Below are positions 36,240 to 45,624 of a stretch of DNA of 64,000 nt, in pieces (the first letter of the stretch is position 1; every line of letters begins with the position of its first letter). The notes below the pieces were generated by a model. The model had not been told where the DNA came from. It was given only the letters and a program-made list of their open reading frames with translations, and did not search any database. The stretch covers positions 1-64,000 of the forward strand of contig JAQWNM010000008.1 in the NCBI GenBank assembly GCA_029268615.1. The letters are read 5' to 3'. A program made the translations under genes and the position numbers. This DNA comes from SAR86 cluster bacterium. Lineage in GTDB: Bacteria; Pseudomonadota; Gammaproteobacteria; Magnimaribacterales; Magnimaribacteraceae.

Positions 36240-37196
36240 ATGGAAAATCTTCTTAAAAGAAAACTTATCATCTTGGGATCTGGACCAGCTGGATATAGTG
36301 CTGGAGTTTATGCTGCTAGGGCTGGATTGCAACCTTTGATAATTACTGGAATGGAACAAGGTGGACAATTAACCACAACAACTGATGTTGAAAATTGGCC
36401 TGGTGATAGCAATGGACTTCAAGGTCCTGAACTTATGGACAGGATGTTAAAACATGTTGAGTCCTTAGAAGTGGAGGTAATTTTTGATCATATTGAAAAA
36501 GCTAATATAAAATCAAAACCTTTTATGCTCGAAGGAAATATCAATTCTTACGAGGCTGAATCAATCATCATAGCTACAGGTGCTTCTGCTCAATACTTAG
36601 GCCTACAATCAGAACAAGAATACATGGGTAAAGGGGTTAGCGCTTGTGCGACTTGTGACGGCTTTTTTTATAAGGATAAAGAAGTGGCCGTAATAGGAGG
36701 TGGCAATACAGCTGTTGAAGAAGCATTGTACTTATCTAATTTATGCAGTTCCGTAACTTTGATCCATAGAAGAGATGAATTAAGAGCAGAAAAAATCTTA
36801 CAGGATAGATTATTTAAAAAGGAGCAAGAAGGAAATATTAAAATTCTTTGGAGTCATACATTAGATGAAATATCTGGAGATGGAAATACAGTTAATTCTT
36901 TAATGCTTACTAATTTAAAAAACTCAAAGAAAATTAATATTGATGTTTCAGGGGTATTTATTGCAATAGGACATAAACCCAATACAGATTTATTTAACGA
37001 TCAACTAGATATGAAAGATGGATATATCCAGATAAAATCAGGAATAAATGGCAACGCTACATCTTCAATGGTGCCAGGTATATTTGCTGCGGGTGATGTC
37101 GCTGATCATATTTATAGACAAGCTATAACTTCAGCTGGATCAGGTTGTATGGCGGCATTAGATGCTGAAAAATATTTAGCTGAACTCAATTCATGA
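36240..37196 (+). CDS. trxB: Thioredoxin reductase
   Basis: TrxB reduces thioredoxin with NADPH through FAD and a redox disulfide. The ATG at 36240 is preferred over a TTG at 36210, giving 318 residues, the usual length. The FAD loop [18 protein letters not shown] comes first, the active disulfide CATC is Cys136 and Cys139, and the NADPH loop [11 protein letters not shown] follows. [20 protein letters not shown] closes the FAD domain. Its stop overlaps the start of the next crotonase gene by 4 bases. Confidence 0.97.
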   Translation: MENLLKRKLIILGSGPAGYSAGVYAARAGLQPLIITGMEQGGQLTTTTDVENWPGDSNGLQGPELMDRMLKHVESLEVEVIFDHIEKANIKSKPFMLEGNINSYEAESIIIATGASAQYLGLQSEQEYMGKGVSACATCDGFFYKDKEVAVIGGGNTAVEEALYLSNLCSSVTLIHRRDELRAEKILQDRLFKKEQEGNIKILWSHTLDEISGDGNTVNSLMLTNLKNSKKINIDVSGVFIAIGHKPNTDLFNDQLDMKDGYIQIKSGINGNATSSMVPGIFAAGDVADHIYRQAITSAGSGCMAALDAEKYLAELNS

Positions 37197-37966
37197 AGCT
37201 TATAAATATAAAAAAAGAAGGTCATATATGCTGGGCATCATTCAACAGGCCAAAACAATTAAATGCACTAAATAAGGAGTTATTAACAGAAATAAAAGAA
37301 TTCAGTGAGAGTCTTGATGAGGATCTTAATACAAGAGTAGTAATCTTTTTAGGAAAAGGTAAGAGTTTTTCTTCTGGTTCTGATTTAAAAGAGAGTACTA
37401 AAAAGTCTTCTAAATTAGATAATTGGAGACATAATTTTGGTAAGGCTGCAATTAAATCTATTCTCAATATTAATCAAATTACTATTGCAGCTATAAATGG
37501 TTATTGTCTGGGAGGAGCTGCCTGTATTGCTTCGGCTTGTGATTTTAGAATAGCGTCTACAGATGCAAAACTTGGTTATCCTGAAATAAATTTGGGCATG
37601 AATCTTAATTGGTTAGGACTGCCTTTAGTCTTAAGATTAGTTGGTCCAGCAAAGACAAAAAGATTAGTCATCGGTGGACAAATAGAAGATTCTTTAACTT
37701 TGCTAGATTGGGGGTTTTATGACGAAATTTATCCACCTGATGAATTTTTAACTGCTGTCGAGAGTATGGCATATAAATATTCTTTGAAACCTCCTTTAGC
37801 TGCACAAATGATTAAAAAGAGTGTTAACCACCTTAGTTACTCTAATGATGAGGCAATAATGCATATGGATTATGATCAGAATTTATTGACCCTTGGAACT
37901 GAAGATTCAAAAGAAGCAATTAGTGCATTCTTTGATAAAAGAGACCCTAAATTTACAGGGAATTAA
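37193..37966 (+). CDS. Enoyl-CoA hydratase/isomerase family protein
   Basis: This 257-residue crotonase has oxyanion-hole segments [10 protein letters not shown] (57-66) and [17 protein letters not shown] (102-118). By motif alignment to rat enoyl-CoA hydratase, the first catalytic Glu is Cys111, while the second Glu is kept (Glu131 in LGYPEINLG). One Glu is typical of isomerases such as 3,2-enoyl-CoA isomerase. It is coupled to trxB by a 4-base overlap and converges on the nitronate monooxygenase with a 3-base gap. Confidence 0.9.
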   Translation: MKLINIKKEGHICWASFNRPKQLNALNKELLTEIKEFSESLDEDLNTRVVIFLGKGKSFSSGSDLKESTKKSSKLDNWRHNFGKAAIKSILNINQITIAAINGYCLGGAACIASACDFRIASTDAKLGYPEINLGMNLNWLGLPLVLRLVGPAKTKRLVIGGQIEDSLTLLDWGFYDEIYPPDEFLTAVESMAYKYSLKPPLAAQMIKKSVNHLSYSNDEAIMHMDYDQNLLTLGTEDSKEAISAFFDKRDPKFTGN

Positions 37967-37969
37967 GAA

Positions 37970-38947
37970 CTATATTTTTGCTTCTAATTTTTCTTTTGCT
38001 TTATTGTATTCTTCCACTAAAGTATCTACAGACTCTTTTACAGATGGCACATCATGAAGAGTACCTATTCCTTGACCAGAACCCCAGATATCTTTCCATG
38101 CCTTTTTTTGGTTATCTCCACCTGCTCCTGAGGAACCAAAATTCATATCATTCTTATCTGCAAAAGGAAGGTTATCAGGATCCAAACCAGCTTTTTCTAC
38201 ACTGGGTTTAAGATAATTTCCATGAACACCTGTAAATGTTGACGAATACATTATATCTTTGGCAGAACTTTCAACTATCATGTCTTTATAGCCTTGTGAT
38301 GCATTTGCTTCAGCAGTGGCTATAAATCTTGTACCTATATAAGCAAAGTCGGCACCCATAGCTTGAGCTGATAGTACTGAAGATCCATGAGAAATACTTC
38401 CAGAAAGAGCAATTGGACCATCAAAGAATTCTCTGACTTCTCTTACTAAAGCAAAAGGACTTAATGTGCCTGCATGACCTCCTGCTCCAGCACATACTAA
38501 TATTAAGCCATCTGCACCTTCATCAATTGCTTTTTTAGCATGCCTGATATTAATTACATCATGCATAACTGCTCCATCGTAACTATGCACTGCATCTACG
38601 ACAAATTTAGGCGCCCTGAGACTTGTGATAATTATTGGCACTTCATGTTCAACGCAGACATCCATATCATGCTCCAATCTTTCATTAGAATGATGACAGA
38701 TTTGATTTACAGCAAATGGAGCTACTACTGCATCTGGATTCTCTTGTTTAAAAATTGAAAGCTCTTCTTTCATTGAAGAAATCCATTCACTAAGTTTTTC
38801 TTCCGGTCTAGCGTTAAGTGCCGGAAAAGAGCCAACTACTCCAGATTTACATTGAGCTAGAACTAACTCAGGATACGAAACTGTAAATAAAGGAGCCCCT
38901 ATGACTGGAATTCTGGTTTTATCTTTTAAGAATTTTACTACATCCAT
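37970..38947 (-). CDS. Nitronate monooxygenase family flavoprotein
   Basis: NMO-type enzymes oxidise alkyl nitronates or related carbanions with FMN and O2; many family members have other substrates. The 325-residue TIM barrel starts TRIPVIGAPLF and has SFPALNARP, LILVCAGAGGHAGTLSPFALV with the catalytic-type His, and SHGSSVLSAQAMGADFAYIGTRF-type FMN phosphate site. It is the last of five co-directed genes from 41912. Assignment to family is firm, but the actual substrate is not. Confidence 0.9.
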   Translation of the reverse strand: MDVVKFLKDKTRIPVIGAPLFTVSYPELVLAQCKSGVVGSFPALNARPEEKLSEWISSMKEELSIFKQENPDAVVAPFAVNQICHHSNERLEHDMDVCVEHEVPIIITSLRAPKFVVDAVHSYDGAVMHDVINIRHAKKAIDEGADGLILVCAGAGGHAGTLSPFALVREVREFFDGPIALSGSISHGSSVLSAQAMGADFAYIGTRFIATAEANASQGYKDMIVESSAKDIMYSSTFTGVHGNYLKPSVEKAGLDPDNLPFADKNDMNFGSSGAGGDNQKKAWKDIWGSGQGIGTLHDVPSVKESVDTLVEEYNKAKEKLEAKI

Positions 38948-38960
38948 GTTTTATATTAAT

Positions 38961-39089
38961 TTATTGATTTGAAACCCAAAAAACAGCTATTGCAGATGTC
39001 GCTATTATCAATACTGTAGCAGCAATAGCATCTAACTTACTGTCTTCTTCATTTTCTTGCTCTTCTATTTCCTTTTGTTCGTCCATCAT
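38961..39089 (-). CDS. Small acidic single-pass membrane protein (42 residues)
   Basis: This short gene was found by reading the 166-base gap between the NMO and quinone-oxidoreductase-like genes. It opens with ATG ATG at 39089/39086 and a good ribosome site AAGGA is placed 7 bases upstream. The first 20 residues are strongly acidic (QKEIEEQENEEDSKLD), followed by one hydrophobic helix (AIAATVLIIATSAIAVFWV) and SNQ. Such small single-pass proteins often associate with membrane complexes. The neighbour SohB is a membrane protease, which may or may not be related. Confidence 0.7.
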   Translation of the reverse strand: MMDEQKEIEEQENEEDSKLDAIAATVLIIATSAIAVFWVSNQ

Positions 39090-39113
39090 TATGTTGTCCT
39101 TATTATATAAATT

Positions 39114-40100
39114 TTAAATTTTAACTAAGATTCTTCCAGTTTGATTTCCAGATAGAATTAAATCTATTTCATCAGATAATTCTGATAATAAAACTTCTTT
39201 AGATATACTTTCTAAAGAACCTAAAGACCATTCTGAAGAAAATTTCTTCCAAATAAATTCTTTTGCTTTCAAAGAAATCTCTACAGAATCAATACCTAGT
39301 AAAGAAACCCCTCTTAGGATGAAAGGAAAAATAGATGATTCAAAAGATGTTCCTGCCACAAGCCCACTACAAGCAACTGCTCCCGAGGGCTTTAATGCAG
39401 CCAATATGTATGGAACCATATCTCCACCTGCAACATCAACTGCTATATCCCATAGAGGTTTATTTAAAGGCTTTCGAACGGTTTCAAAGAGATCATCTCT
39501 AGTCAATATTTCATTTGCACCTAATGATTTTAAAAAGTTTGCTTTATCTTCTTTACCGGTAACGGCAGTAACTTTTGCGCCCAATTTAGATAGAAGAAGT
39601 GTAGCTATAGAGCCTACTCCACCTGTAGAACCAGTAATAAGTGAATTTAAGCCTTGAATGCCTCTATGCCTCTCTAGGGCATTTATAGATAATCCAGCCG
39701 TAAGTCCAGCAGTACCTAAAATCATAGAATCTTTCATGGATAAGCCCTCAGGAAGAGGAATTATCCAACTGGACGGAACTCTAATATATTCTGCAAAACC
39801 TCCTGACGTATTCATACCTAAATCATACCCAGTAACTATAACTGAATCCCCTTCTTTAAAATCTTGACTGGCTGATTCTACTATAAAGCCAGCTGCATCT
39901 ATTCCTGGAGTATGAGGATATTCTTTAGTTACACCTGGGTATCCTTTAGCAGACATGGCATCTTTATAATTTAATGAAGAATATTCAACCTTAATCAGGA
40001 TGTCTCCTTCGGGTAGATCAGAAATTTCTCGCTCTACAATTGAAAGTAAATTTTCCTTTTCATTCTTAGATGATTGAAGAGCTAAATATTGTTTTGTCAT
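39114..40100 (-). CDS. Quinone oxidoreductase / acrylyl-CoA reductase, YhdH/AcuI family
   Basis: This 328-residue NADPH-dependent MDR enzyme has the YhdH/AcuI pattern: VEYSSLNYKDAMSAKGYPGV near residue 50, PHTPGIDAAG, then ITGSTGGVGSIATLLLSKLG (about 154-173) for NADPH, with no zinc-binding Cys set. AcuI reduces acrylyl-CoA and protects cells that degrade DMSP. Whether this copy does that cannot be told from sequence. It is in an operon with sohB and an SDR (2-base gap to sohB). Confidence 0.9.
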   Translation of the reverse strand: MTKQYLALQSSKNEKENLLSIVEREISDLPEGDILIKVEYSSLNYKDAMSAKGYPGVTKEYPHTPGIDAAGFIVESASQDFKEGDSVIVTGYDLGMNTSGGFAEYIRVPSSWIIPLPEGLSMKDSMILGTAGLTAGLSINALERHRGIQGLNSLITGSTGGVGSIATLLLSKLGAKVTAVTGKEDKANFLKSLGANEILTRDDLFETVRKPLNKPLWDIAVDVAGGDMVPYILAALKPSGAVACSGLVAGTSFESSIFPFILRGVSLLGIDSVEISLKAKEFIWKKFSSEWSLGSLESISKEVLLSELSDEIDLILSGNQTGRILVKI

Positions 40101-40102
40101 TT

Positions 40103-41143
40103 TTACCTTATATATCTATCTTTATTTAAAATTTCTTGAAATTTTATAACTACTTTATCCAGAAATGTCTGAGTACCGAAAGCAAACCTTTCAGATAGAG
40201 GTTTTTTTTCAAAATACTCTATACCATATAAATTAAACTTATCTGAAAGTTTAAGAAGGTAGTCATCTGAAGTTTGTATGCCATCTATCAAACCTAAATC
40301 AAGAGCTTTTTTTCCTTGCCAAACTTCACCTGTAGATACTTTAAGTTCATCCACTTTAGGTCTATGCTCTTTAACAAAATCTTTAAAAACTATATGCAAA
40401 TCTTCTAATTCTTCAATAAACTTTTGTCTTCCATCTTCTGTATTTTCACCAAATACAGTAAGCGTTCTTTTAAACTCACCAGCTGTATGCATTTCAAAAT
40501 CTATCAAGTTATCTTTTAAAAGACGATGAATATTTGGCATTTGAGCAATTACTCCTATGGAGCCAACTAATGCCCATGGTGCTGCAACAATTTTACTAGC
40601 AACACATGACATTAGATATCCACCACTAGCAGCAACCTTATCGATACATACGGTTAATTTAATTTTATGATCTACAAGACGTTTTAATTCAGCAGCACAT
40701 AGCCCATAAGCATAAGCTGAACCTCCTCCACTTTCTACTTTTAAAACAACTTCTTTACAGGGAGTTTTGGATGCAAGAATGGCATTAATTTCTTGTTTTA
40801 ACTTATCAACTTCGGAGGCCATTACATCTCCATGGAAATCCATTACATAGATTGATTGTTTAGTACTCTTAGAATTTTTCTTTCCTTTTTTTTGATTTTT
40901 TTTCTTTTTTTCTTCTTCTTTTATAAATTTCTTATAAGTCTTTGCATCCATCTGAGATGCTTTTAAAGCATTACCCATATTATTGATACGTTCTGATAAA
41001 TTCTTCACTATTAGCTGACCTTTTTCATGTGAAGTCTTTTGACGGCTAGCACTTATTATCATCAAGATAGGGACTAAGAAAGCAATTGCTATTGTTAAAG
41101 TCCTCAGCAAAAAGAAGCCATATTCTATAAAAAGATCTAACAT
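40103..41143 (-). CDS. sohB: Inner-membrane serine protease SohB (S49 family)
   Basis: SohB is an S49 signal-peptide-peptidase-like protease of the inner membrane. The 346 residues start with one membrane helix (about 8-30), followed by a Lys/Glu-rich stretch (about 72-92). The S49 domain has the catalytic Ser in AASGGYLMSCVASKIVAAPW and the Lys/Gly region GSIGVIAQMPNIHRLL; GEFKRTL is the typical substrate-groove motif. It is likely involved in membrane protein turnover. The SDR gene follows 1 base upstream. Confidence 0.93.
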   Translation of the reverse strand: MLDLFIEYGFFLLRTLTIAIAFLVPILMIISASRQKTSHEKGQLIVKNLSERINNMGNALKASQMDAKTYKKFIKEEEKKKKNQKKGKKNSKSTKQSIYVMDFHGDVMASEVDKLKQEINAILASKTPCKEVVLKVESGGGSAYAYGLCAAELKRLVDHKIKLTVCIDKVAASGGYLMSCVASKIVAAPWALVGSIGVIAQMPNIHRLLKDNLIDFEMHTAGEFKRTLTVFGENTEDGRQKFIEELEDLHIVFKDFVKEHRPKVDELKVSTGEVWQGKKALDLGLIDGIQTSDDYLLKLSDKFNLYGIEYFEKKPLSERFAFGTQTFLDKVVIKFQEILNKDRYIR

Positions 41144-41144
41144 G

Positions 41145-41912
41145 TTACTTAGGTTGCATTCTTATTGAACCATCCAGCCTAATAGTCTCCCCGTTTAAGA
41201 AGCGGTTCTCTATAATATGTTTAGCTAATGATCCGTATTCTTCAGGCAACCCTAGTCTTTTAGGGAATTGAGTCATTTCTATTAAAGGAGTTCTAACCTT
41301 ATCTGGTGCCATAGCCATCATTGGAGTATCAAATATTCCAGGTGCAATTGTATTTATTCTTATACCCATCCTTGATAAATCTCTAGCAATTGGAAGTGTC
41401 ATTCCTGAAACTCCTGCTTTACTTGCACTATAGGCTGCTTGTCCAATTTGACCATCAAAAGCGGCAACGGAAGCTGTATTAATTATGACTCCACATTCTC
41501 CATCCTCTCCAGGAGTATTTTTACCCATTTCTACGGCGGCAAGCCTTAATACATTGAATGTTCCAACTAAATTTATTTCTATTACTAGTTTGAAGTAATC
41601 TAAGGGGTGAGGACCATCTTTTCCAACTGTCTTACTTGCACTCCCTATACCAGCACAATTGACAACTACATCTATTGATCCAAAACTGTTCTTAGCATTT
41701 TCAATAGCTAATTTAACAGACTCTTCTTCAGTCACATTTGCTATAGAATATTTTGAAGATTCCCCCAACTCTAGGCAGGCCTCTTTTGCAGCATCTTCGT
41801 TTAAATCTAGAAGCATCACCTTTCCTCCAGAATTAATTATTTCCCTTGCTGTTGCCAAACCTAAACCAGAAGCTCCACCGGTTATAAGAACTGTTTTATT
41901 ATTTATATCCAT
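41145..41912 (-). CDS. SDR oxidoreductase, 3-hydroxyacyl-CoA dehydrogenase type 2-like
   Basis: This 255-residue classical SDR has TGGASGLGLATA (about 10-21), NCAGIG, catalytic Ser in NTASVAAFDG, and YSASKAG for Tyr and Lys. GVIINTASVAAFDGQIGQAA and RDLSRMGIRINTIAPGIFDTPM match HSD17B10 / FabG-like 3-hydroxyacyl-CoA dehydrogenases, which oxidise branched or straight 3-hydroxyacyl-CoA. It is the first gene of the run sohB, acuI-like, small membrane protein, NMO. Confidence 0.9.
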   Translation of the reverse strand: MDINNKTVLITGGASGLGLATAREIINSGGKVMLLDLNEDAAKEACLELGESSKYSIANVTEEESVKLAIENAKNSFGSIDVVVNCAGIGSASKTVGKDGPHPLDYFKLVIEINLVGTFNVLRLAAVEMGKNTPGEDGECGVIINTASVAAFDGQIGQAAYSASKAGVSGMTLPIARDLSRMGIRINTIAPGIFDTPMMAMAPDKVRTPLIEMTQFPKRLGLPEEYGSLAKHIIENRFLNGETIRLDGSIRMQPK

Positions 41913-42134
41913 TTAACTAACTCAGATTGAATTTTAAAAGCTGAATATTACACGATATTAAGTTTATATTGCTCAATTTATTCATTTTAAGAACAGATTA
42001 AGTCATTTTTTTTTAAGTCTGCACTGTTATAGAGCTTATTTACTATATTTCTGATAAAAATTTATGGCATAGAAATTGCTTGTATTTAAATGTATACCAT
42101 TATTTTAATTATAAAAATTTTAGGGAGTAACAAC

Positions 42135-42752
42135 ATGACAATGAAAAGATTACTTATTATTTTAGGTTCTTGCATTGCAATTTTAAATATAAATGCAGCT
42201 GAATTTGAGTCAAACATCTCAATAACTAATGATTATATTTGGAGGGGGATGACTCAATCCAATGAAGAGCCCGCAATTTCAGGTGGATTTGATATAGCAG
42301 CTGATAATGGTCTTTACTTTGGCACATGGGGTTCAAGTATAGAATTTGGAGGAGATTCTGCCTCAATGGAATTAGATTATTATTTTGGACTATCTAATGA
42401 ATTAGATAACGGACTGAGTTATGACTTAGGATATATTTCTTTTACATATCCAGGTGATGATGATGCTGATTTTGAAGAGATATATCTAGGACTTAGCTAT
42501 AGTTACTTTGGAATTACCTTTTATAGCGGACAAGATGATGCCGCAGATAATGTAGAATTTTCATTAGATATAGGTGATACAGGCATTGGATTAACTTTTG
42601 GGGATTATGAAGATACCGGAGAATATACAATTATTTCATATGATTTACCTTTAGACTTCTTAGGTTTATCTGTGGGAATAGCATGGAGCGATTTTGAATC
42701 AGAAGACGGAATGTCGGATGAAGATGGCGTATATATAACCTTTAGCATGTAA
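42135..42752 (+). CDS. TorF-family putative outer-membrane porin
   Basis: The start is set at the ATG at 42135, preceded by AGGGAG at 42122-42127, rather than the open frame from 42090. That gives 205 residues with a signal peptide (MTMKRLLIILGSCIAILNINA). The mature part has NDYIWRGMTQSNEEPAISGGFDI, alternating strands rich in aromatic, Gly and Asp residues, and ends in an aromatic-bearing strand (YITFSM). This pattern fits the TorF/Gcw_chp (TIGR02001) family of small outer-membrane beta-barrels. It is unlinked to its neighbours and is followed by a terminator. Confidence 0.85.
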   Translation: MTMKRLLIILGSCIAILNINAAEFESNISITNDYIWRGMTQSNEEPAISGGFDIAADNGLYFGTWGSSIEFGGDSASMELDYYFGLSNELDNGLSYDLGYISFTYPGDDDADFEEIYLGLSYSYFGITFYSGQDDAADNVEFSLDIGDTGIGLTFGDYEDTGEYTIISYDLPLDFLGLSVGIAWSDFESEDGMSDEDGVYITFSM

Positions 42753-42820
42753 TTAAAGAAACTATTTATCTGATATTATCACCTAATTTCTAATATTCTA
42801 TGGCCTTAAGGATAGGCTGA

Positions 42821-42855
42821 TGTAGGGTTGTCTATATTTCGACCCTACATTTTTT
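42821..42855 (+). terminator. Rho-independent terminator after the porin gene
   Basis: TGTAGGGT (42821-42828) pairs perfectly with ACCCTACA (42842-42849) around a 13-base loop, and six T follow (42850-42855). The G/C-containing stem stands out in this AT-rich sequence. It lies 69 bases after the porin stop and 16 bases before the end of the convergent acyltransferase gene, so it ends the porin transcript on the plus strand. Confidence 0.85.
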
Positions 42856-42871
42856 AAAATACTTAAAGATA

Positions 42872-43984
42872 TTAAATCAGCCCTTTTCTTTTTTTATTGA
42901 GAACTGGTGCAGCATAAATTTGTAAAATATTATCAAGATATTTTTTCTCTAACCCAGAAAAACGGTCCAAAAAGTGATCTCTATTTTCATTACTACATTC
43001 CTCTTCCATTTCTTTATCAATTTTACAGGAAACCCCTAACTCTTTAGCAGCCAAATAATTTGTGGGCCAAAGTTTATAATTTTTGATAATTTCATAATCT
43101 AAATATTCAGTTAACTCCTCTATGCTATTTACTGGATCCTGAATAGAAGGAGCTACAGAAAGTTGAACTCTTCCTTTATATCCTAATATTCCAGATAGAA
43201 TCTGTTTATATCCAGACTTTATTACCTCTTTATCCTTTATTTTATTTAAACTATGCAAATTACTACCTTTAAATTCATCTAAGGGATCATATTCATATGA
43301 AATGCTCAATGGTGTTAAATTAACTTCTTTGATCCACTCATTAAGAGTTAATTCCTTTTTAACATTAAAAAATAACATTTTAAGAACTGCTGAATCTGTT
43401 AAATCCCAACCATTAATTGCTCTTCCTTCTTTTTGAGCTATCCATACTGATTCTTTGTCCATAAAAAGAATCTTATTTATATAAGCAGATAGCCTAGAAA
43501 TAATTCTGAATATTTCTTTAAACCCTTTCACCTCCCTATGAACAATAAAACTTTTATTAAGTTTCATTAATTTTTCTCCATAACTCCCATCTATAAGGTT
43601 GTCCCCTATAGCAATATGTGCTGTTTCTATATTTTTACTAAACAATGATAAATTTAGAAATAAAGGATCTAAAGCTATATCTCTATGGTTTGATATAAAG
43701 AGACTAGGTTTATTAACTAAATTGTTAATGCCGGATGTAAAAAAACCATTTGTAGTTTTATCAATCATGTCTTGTATTAAGGGCTCCAAAGCAATTTGAA
43801 AATCACTAATTGAATTAACATCTTTAAAGATTCTTTTGAACTCTAAAGACAATTCTGTAGGGCTCCTTTCTGGAGATATAGAGGATAGTAAACTATAAAA
43901 GTCCTTACTTTTAAAAAGAAAGTCCATCATCATTGGAACCTCTCCATCACAATAAGATCTTATCTCTTCAAAATCATTCCTCAA
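42872..43984 (-). CDS. Glycerol-3-phosphate / lysophosphatidate-type acyltransferase family protein
   Basis: This protein has the PlsC-type acyltransferase motifs: SNHRDIALDPLF (NHxxxD), FIVHREVK and AQKEGRAING (EGxR-like). They are set in a longer protein with CDGEVPMMMDFL near its start. I place the start at a TTG (43984), with GGAG at 43992-43995, 7 bases upstream. That gives 370 residues and an 11-base overlap with the GNAT gene. The open frame continues up to an ATG at 44110, but that extra stretch lies inside the GNAT coding region. It probably acylates a glycerolipid intermediate in the membrane. Confidence 0.8.
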   Translation of the reverse strand: MRNDFEEIRSYCDGEVPMMMDFLFKSKDFYSLLSSISPERSPTELSLEFKRIFKDVNSISDFQIALEPLIQDMIDKTTNGFFTSGINNLVNKPSLFISNHRDIALDPLFLNLSLFSKNIETAHIAIGDNLIDGSYGEKLMKLNKSFIVHREVKGFKEIFRIISRLSAYINKILFMDKESVWIAQKEGRAINGWDLTDSAVLKMLFFNVKKELTLNEWIKEVNLTPLSISYEYDPLDEFKGSNLHSLNKIKDKEVIKSGYKQILSGILGYKGRVQLSVAPSIQDPVNSIEELTEYLDYEIIKNYKLWPTNYLAAKELGVSCKIDKEMEEECSNENRDHFLDRFSGLEKKYLDNILQIYAAPVLNKKRKGLI

Positions 43985-44477
43985 AAGATTTCTCCATATA
44001 GACAACTTCTCTTTTTCCTTTAACTTGGATGCCAAGACCCACTTCTTTAAAATTAAATTTTTTATGGAAAGACATGGAAACTTCATTAGGTGGTTGTTGA
44101 TTAACCTCACAACAGAGGAATAAATTATTCTCTATAGCATTCTGAATAGCCAAATTATAAAAACTTGAGCCTATACCCTTTTTTCTAAAATCTTGATCGA
44201 TTACGATTCTATCAATATACAGAAACCTTTTATATTTTGACTTAAAGTATTTATAGTTTTCTGATTTATAATCAACATCTTCTCTCATCAAGATTATAAA
44301 CCCAGCTATAGAATCATTAAATCTAGATATATAAATAAAAGAACTTAGTCCTATTAATTGGGCTAAATTTTGTAGCGATAGTAGCTCACCTACTTCAGGA
44401 ATATTTTCCTGGTTTAATTTAAATATAGAATCTAAATTTTCATGATAGGTTTGAGGATTTAGTAACTCTATGACCAT
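43974..44477 (-). CDS. GNAT family N-acetyltransferase
   Basis: This 167-residue GNAT has the acetyl-CoA pyrophosphate loop RKKGIGSS in YIDRIVIDQDFRKKGIGSSF and a C-terminal strand-helix with HKKFNFKEVG. The substrate (an amine, possibly a protein N-terminus or amino sugar) is unknown. It is upstream of and overlaps the acyltransferase gene by 11 bases if that gene starts at the TTG. It lies 19 bases after oadB, on the same strand. Confidence 0.85.
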   Translation of the reverse strand: MVIELLNPQTYHENLDSIFKLNQENIPEVGELLSLQNLAQLIGLSSFIYISRFNDSIAGFIILMREDVDYKSENYKYFKSKYKRFLYIDRIVIDQDFRKKGIGSSFYNLAIQNAIENNLFLCCEVNQQPPNEVSMSFHKKFNFKEVGLGIQVKGKREVVYMEKSFEE

Positions 44478-44496
44478 AGCTTACGGAATAAGACGG

Positions 44497-45615
44497 CTAA
44501 CTTAATAAATTAATCATAACCCCTGCCGCCACTGTTGAACCTATTACTCCTGCAACATTAGGTCCCATGGCATGCATCAATAGAAAGTTTTGAGGATTTT
44601 CTTCAAGACCAACCTTATTTACAACTCTTGCGGCCATTGGAACTGCAGATACTCCTGCCGCTCCAATTAAAGGGTTAATTGGATTTTTACTCACTACATT
44701 AAGTAGTTTAGCCATCAAAACACCTGAAGCCGTTCCAATTGAAAAAGCAACTGCTCCAAGGAGTAATATTCCTAAAGTCTCAAAATCTAAGAATTTATCT
44801 GCTCCTAACTTTGAACCTACTGCAAGCCCCAAAAATATAGTAACTATATTTATGAGAGAATTTTGAGCAGTATCATTTAATCTATTGACTACTCCACTTT
44901 CTCTAATCAGATTACCAAAACAAAACATACCTAACAAAGGAGCAGCAGAAGGAAGAAATAATGCCACAGAAAGAATTAAGATTAATGGAAATAATATTCT
45001 TTCCATCTGACCTACTTCCCTTAGCTGCACCATTGAAATTGCTCTTTCTTTCTTAGAGGTAAATAGTCGCATGATGGGAGGTTGAATCAATGGAACTAAT
45101 GCCATATAAGAATAAGCGGCTACTGCTATCGCCCCGAGTAAGTCTGGTGCCAAGATACTCGAAACATAAATAGCAGTAGGCCCATCTGCTCCTCCAATAA
45201 TTCCTATAGCGGCTGCATCCTTTAAAGAAAAATCTAGAATCCCTAGATAAGAAAGCCCGACAGCCCCAAAAACTGTTGCAAAGATCCCAACTTGGGCAGC
45301 TGCTCCTAACAATAAAGTCTTAGGATTAGCTAAAAGCGGGCCAAAATCTGTCATGGCACCTACTCCCATAAAAATAATTAAAGGAAAAGCAGTGGTTTCT
45401 ATCCCAGAAGAATAAAAGAAATATAATATTCCTCCAGGATCAGCTAGACCTGCACCTGGAATATTAGCTAAAAGCCCTCCAAAACCAATCGGCAGAAGTA
45501 AAAGGGGTTCAAATTTTTTTGCAATGGCTAAATAGAGCAATAGTAAACATATGCCCAGCATCATCAGTTGACCTAATTCTATATTAGCTAATCCTGAATT
45601 AGTTATTATTTCCAT
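44497..45615 (-). CDS. oadB: Oxaloacetate decarboxylase beta subunit (Na+-translocating)
   Basis: OadB is the membrane subunit that releases CO2 from carboxybiotin and moves Na+ outward. The 372-residue protein has about nine helices and the family motifs [36 protein letters not shown] (with the key Asp) and [18 protein letters not shown]. It is about 60 residues shorter than the Klebsiella protein, mostly at the N-terminus. It follows oadA by 9 bases and completes the gamma-alpha-beta operon. The pump can energise Na+-coupled transporters such as NupC or MATE. Confidence 0.95.
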   Translation of the reverse strand: MEIITNSGLANIELGQLMMLGICLLLLYLAIAKKFEPLLLLPIGFGGLLANIPGAGLADPGGILYFFYSSGIETTAFPLIIFMGVGAMTDFGPLLANPKTLLLGAAAQVGIFATVFGAVGLSYLGILDFSLKDAAAIGIIGGADGPTAIYVSSILAPDLLGAIAVAAYSYMALVPLIQPPIMRLFTSKKERAISMVQLREVGQMERILFPLILILSVALFLPSAAPLLGMFCFGNLIRESGVVNRLNDTAQNSLINIVTIFLGLAVGSKLGADKFLDFETLGILLLGAVAFSIGTASGVLMAKLLNVVSKNPINPLIGAAGVSAVPMAARVVNKVGLEENPQNFLLMHAMGPNVAGVIGSTVAAGVMINLLS

Positions 45616-45624
45616 TTAGTAAAG

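Noticed and set aside
39319-39657. 112-codon plus-strand frame in the AcuI-type gene
   Set aside because: It lies antisense to a well-supported gene, with the Pro/Ser-rich composition of a shadow frame.
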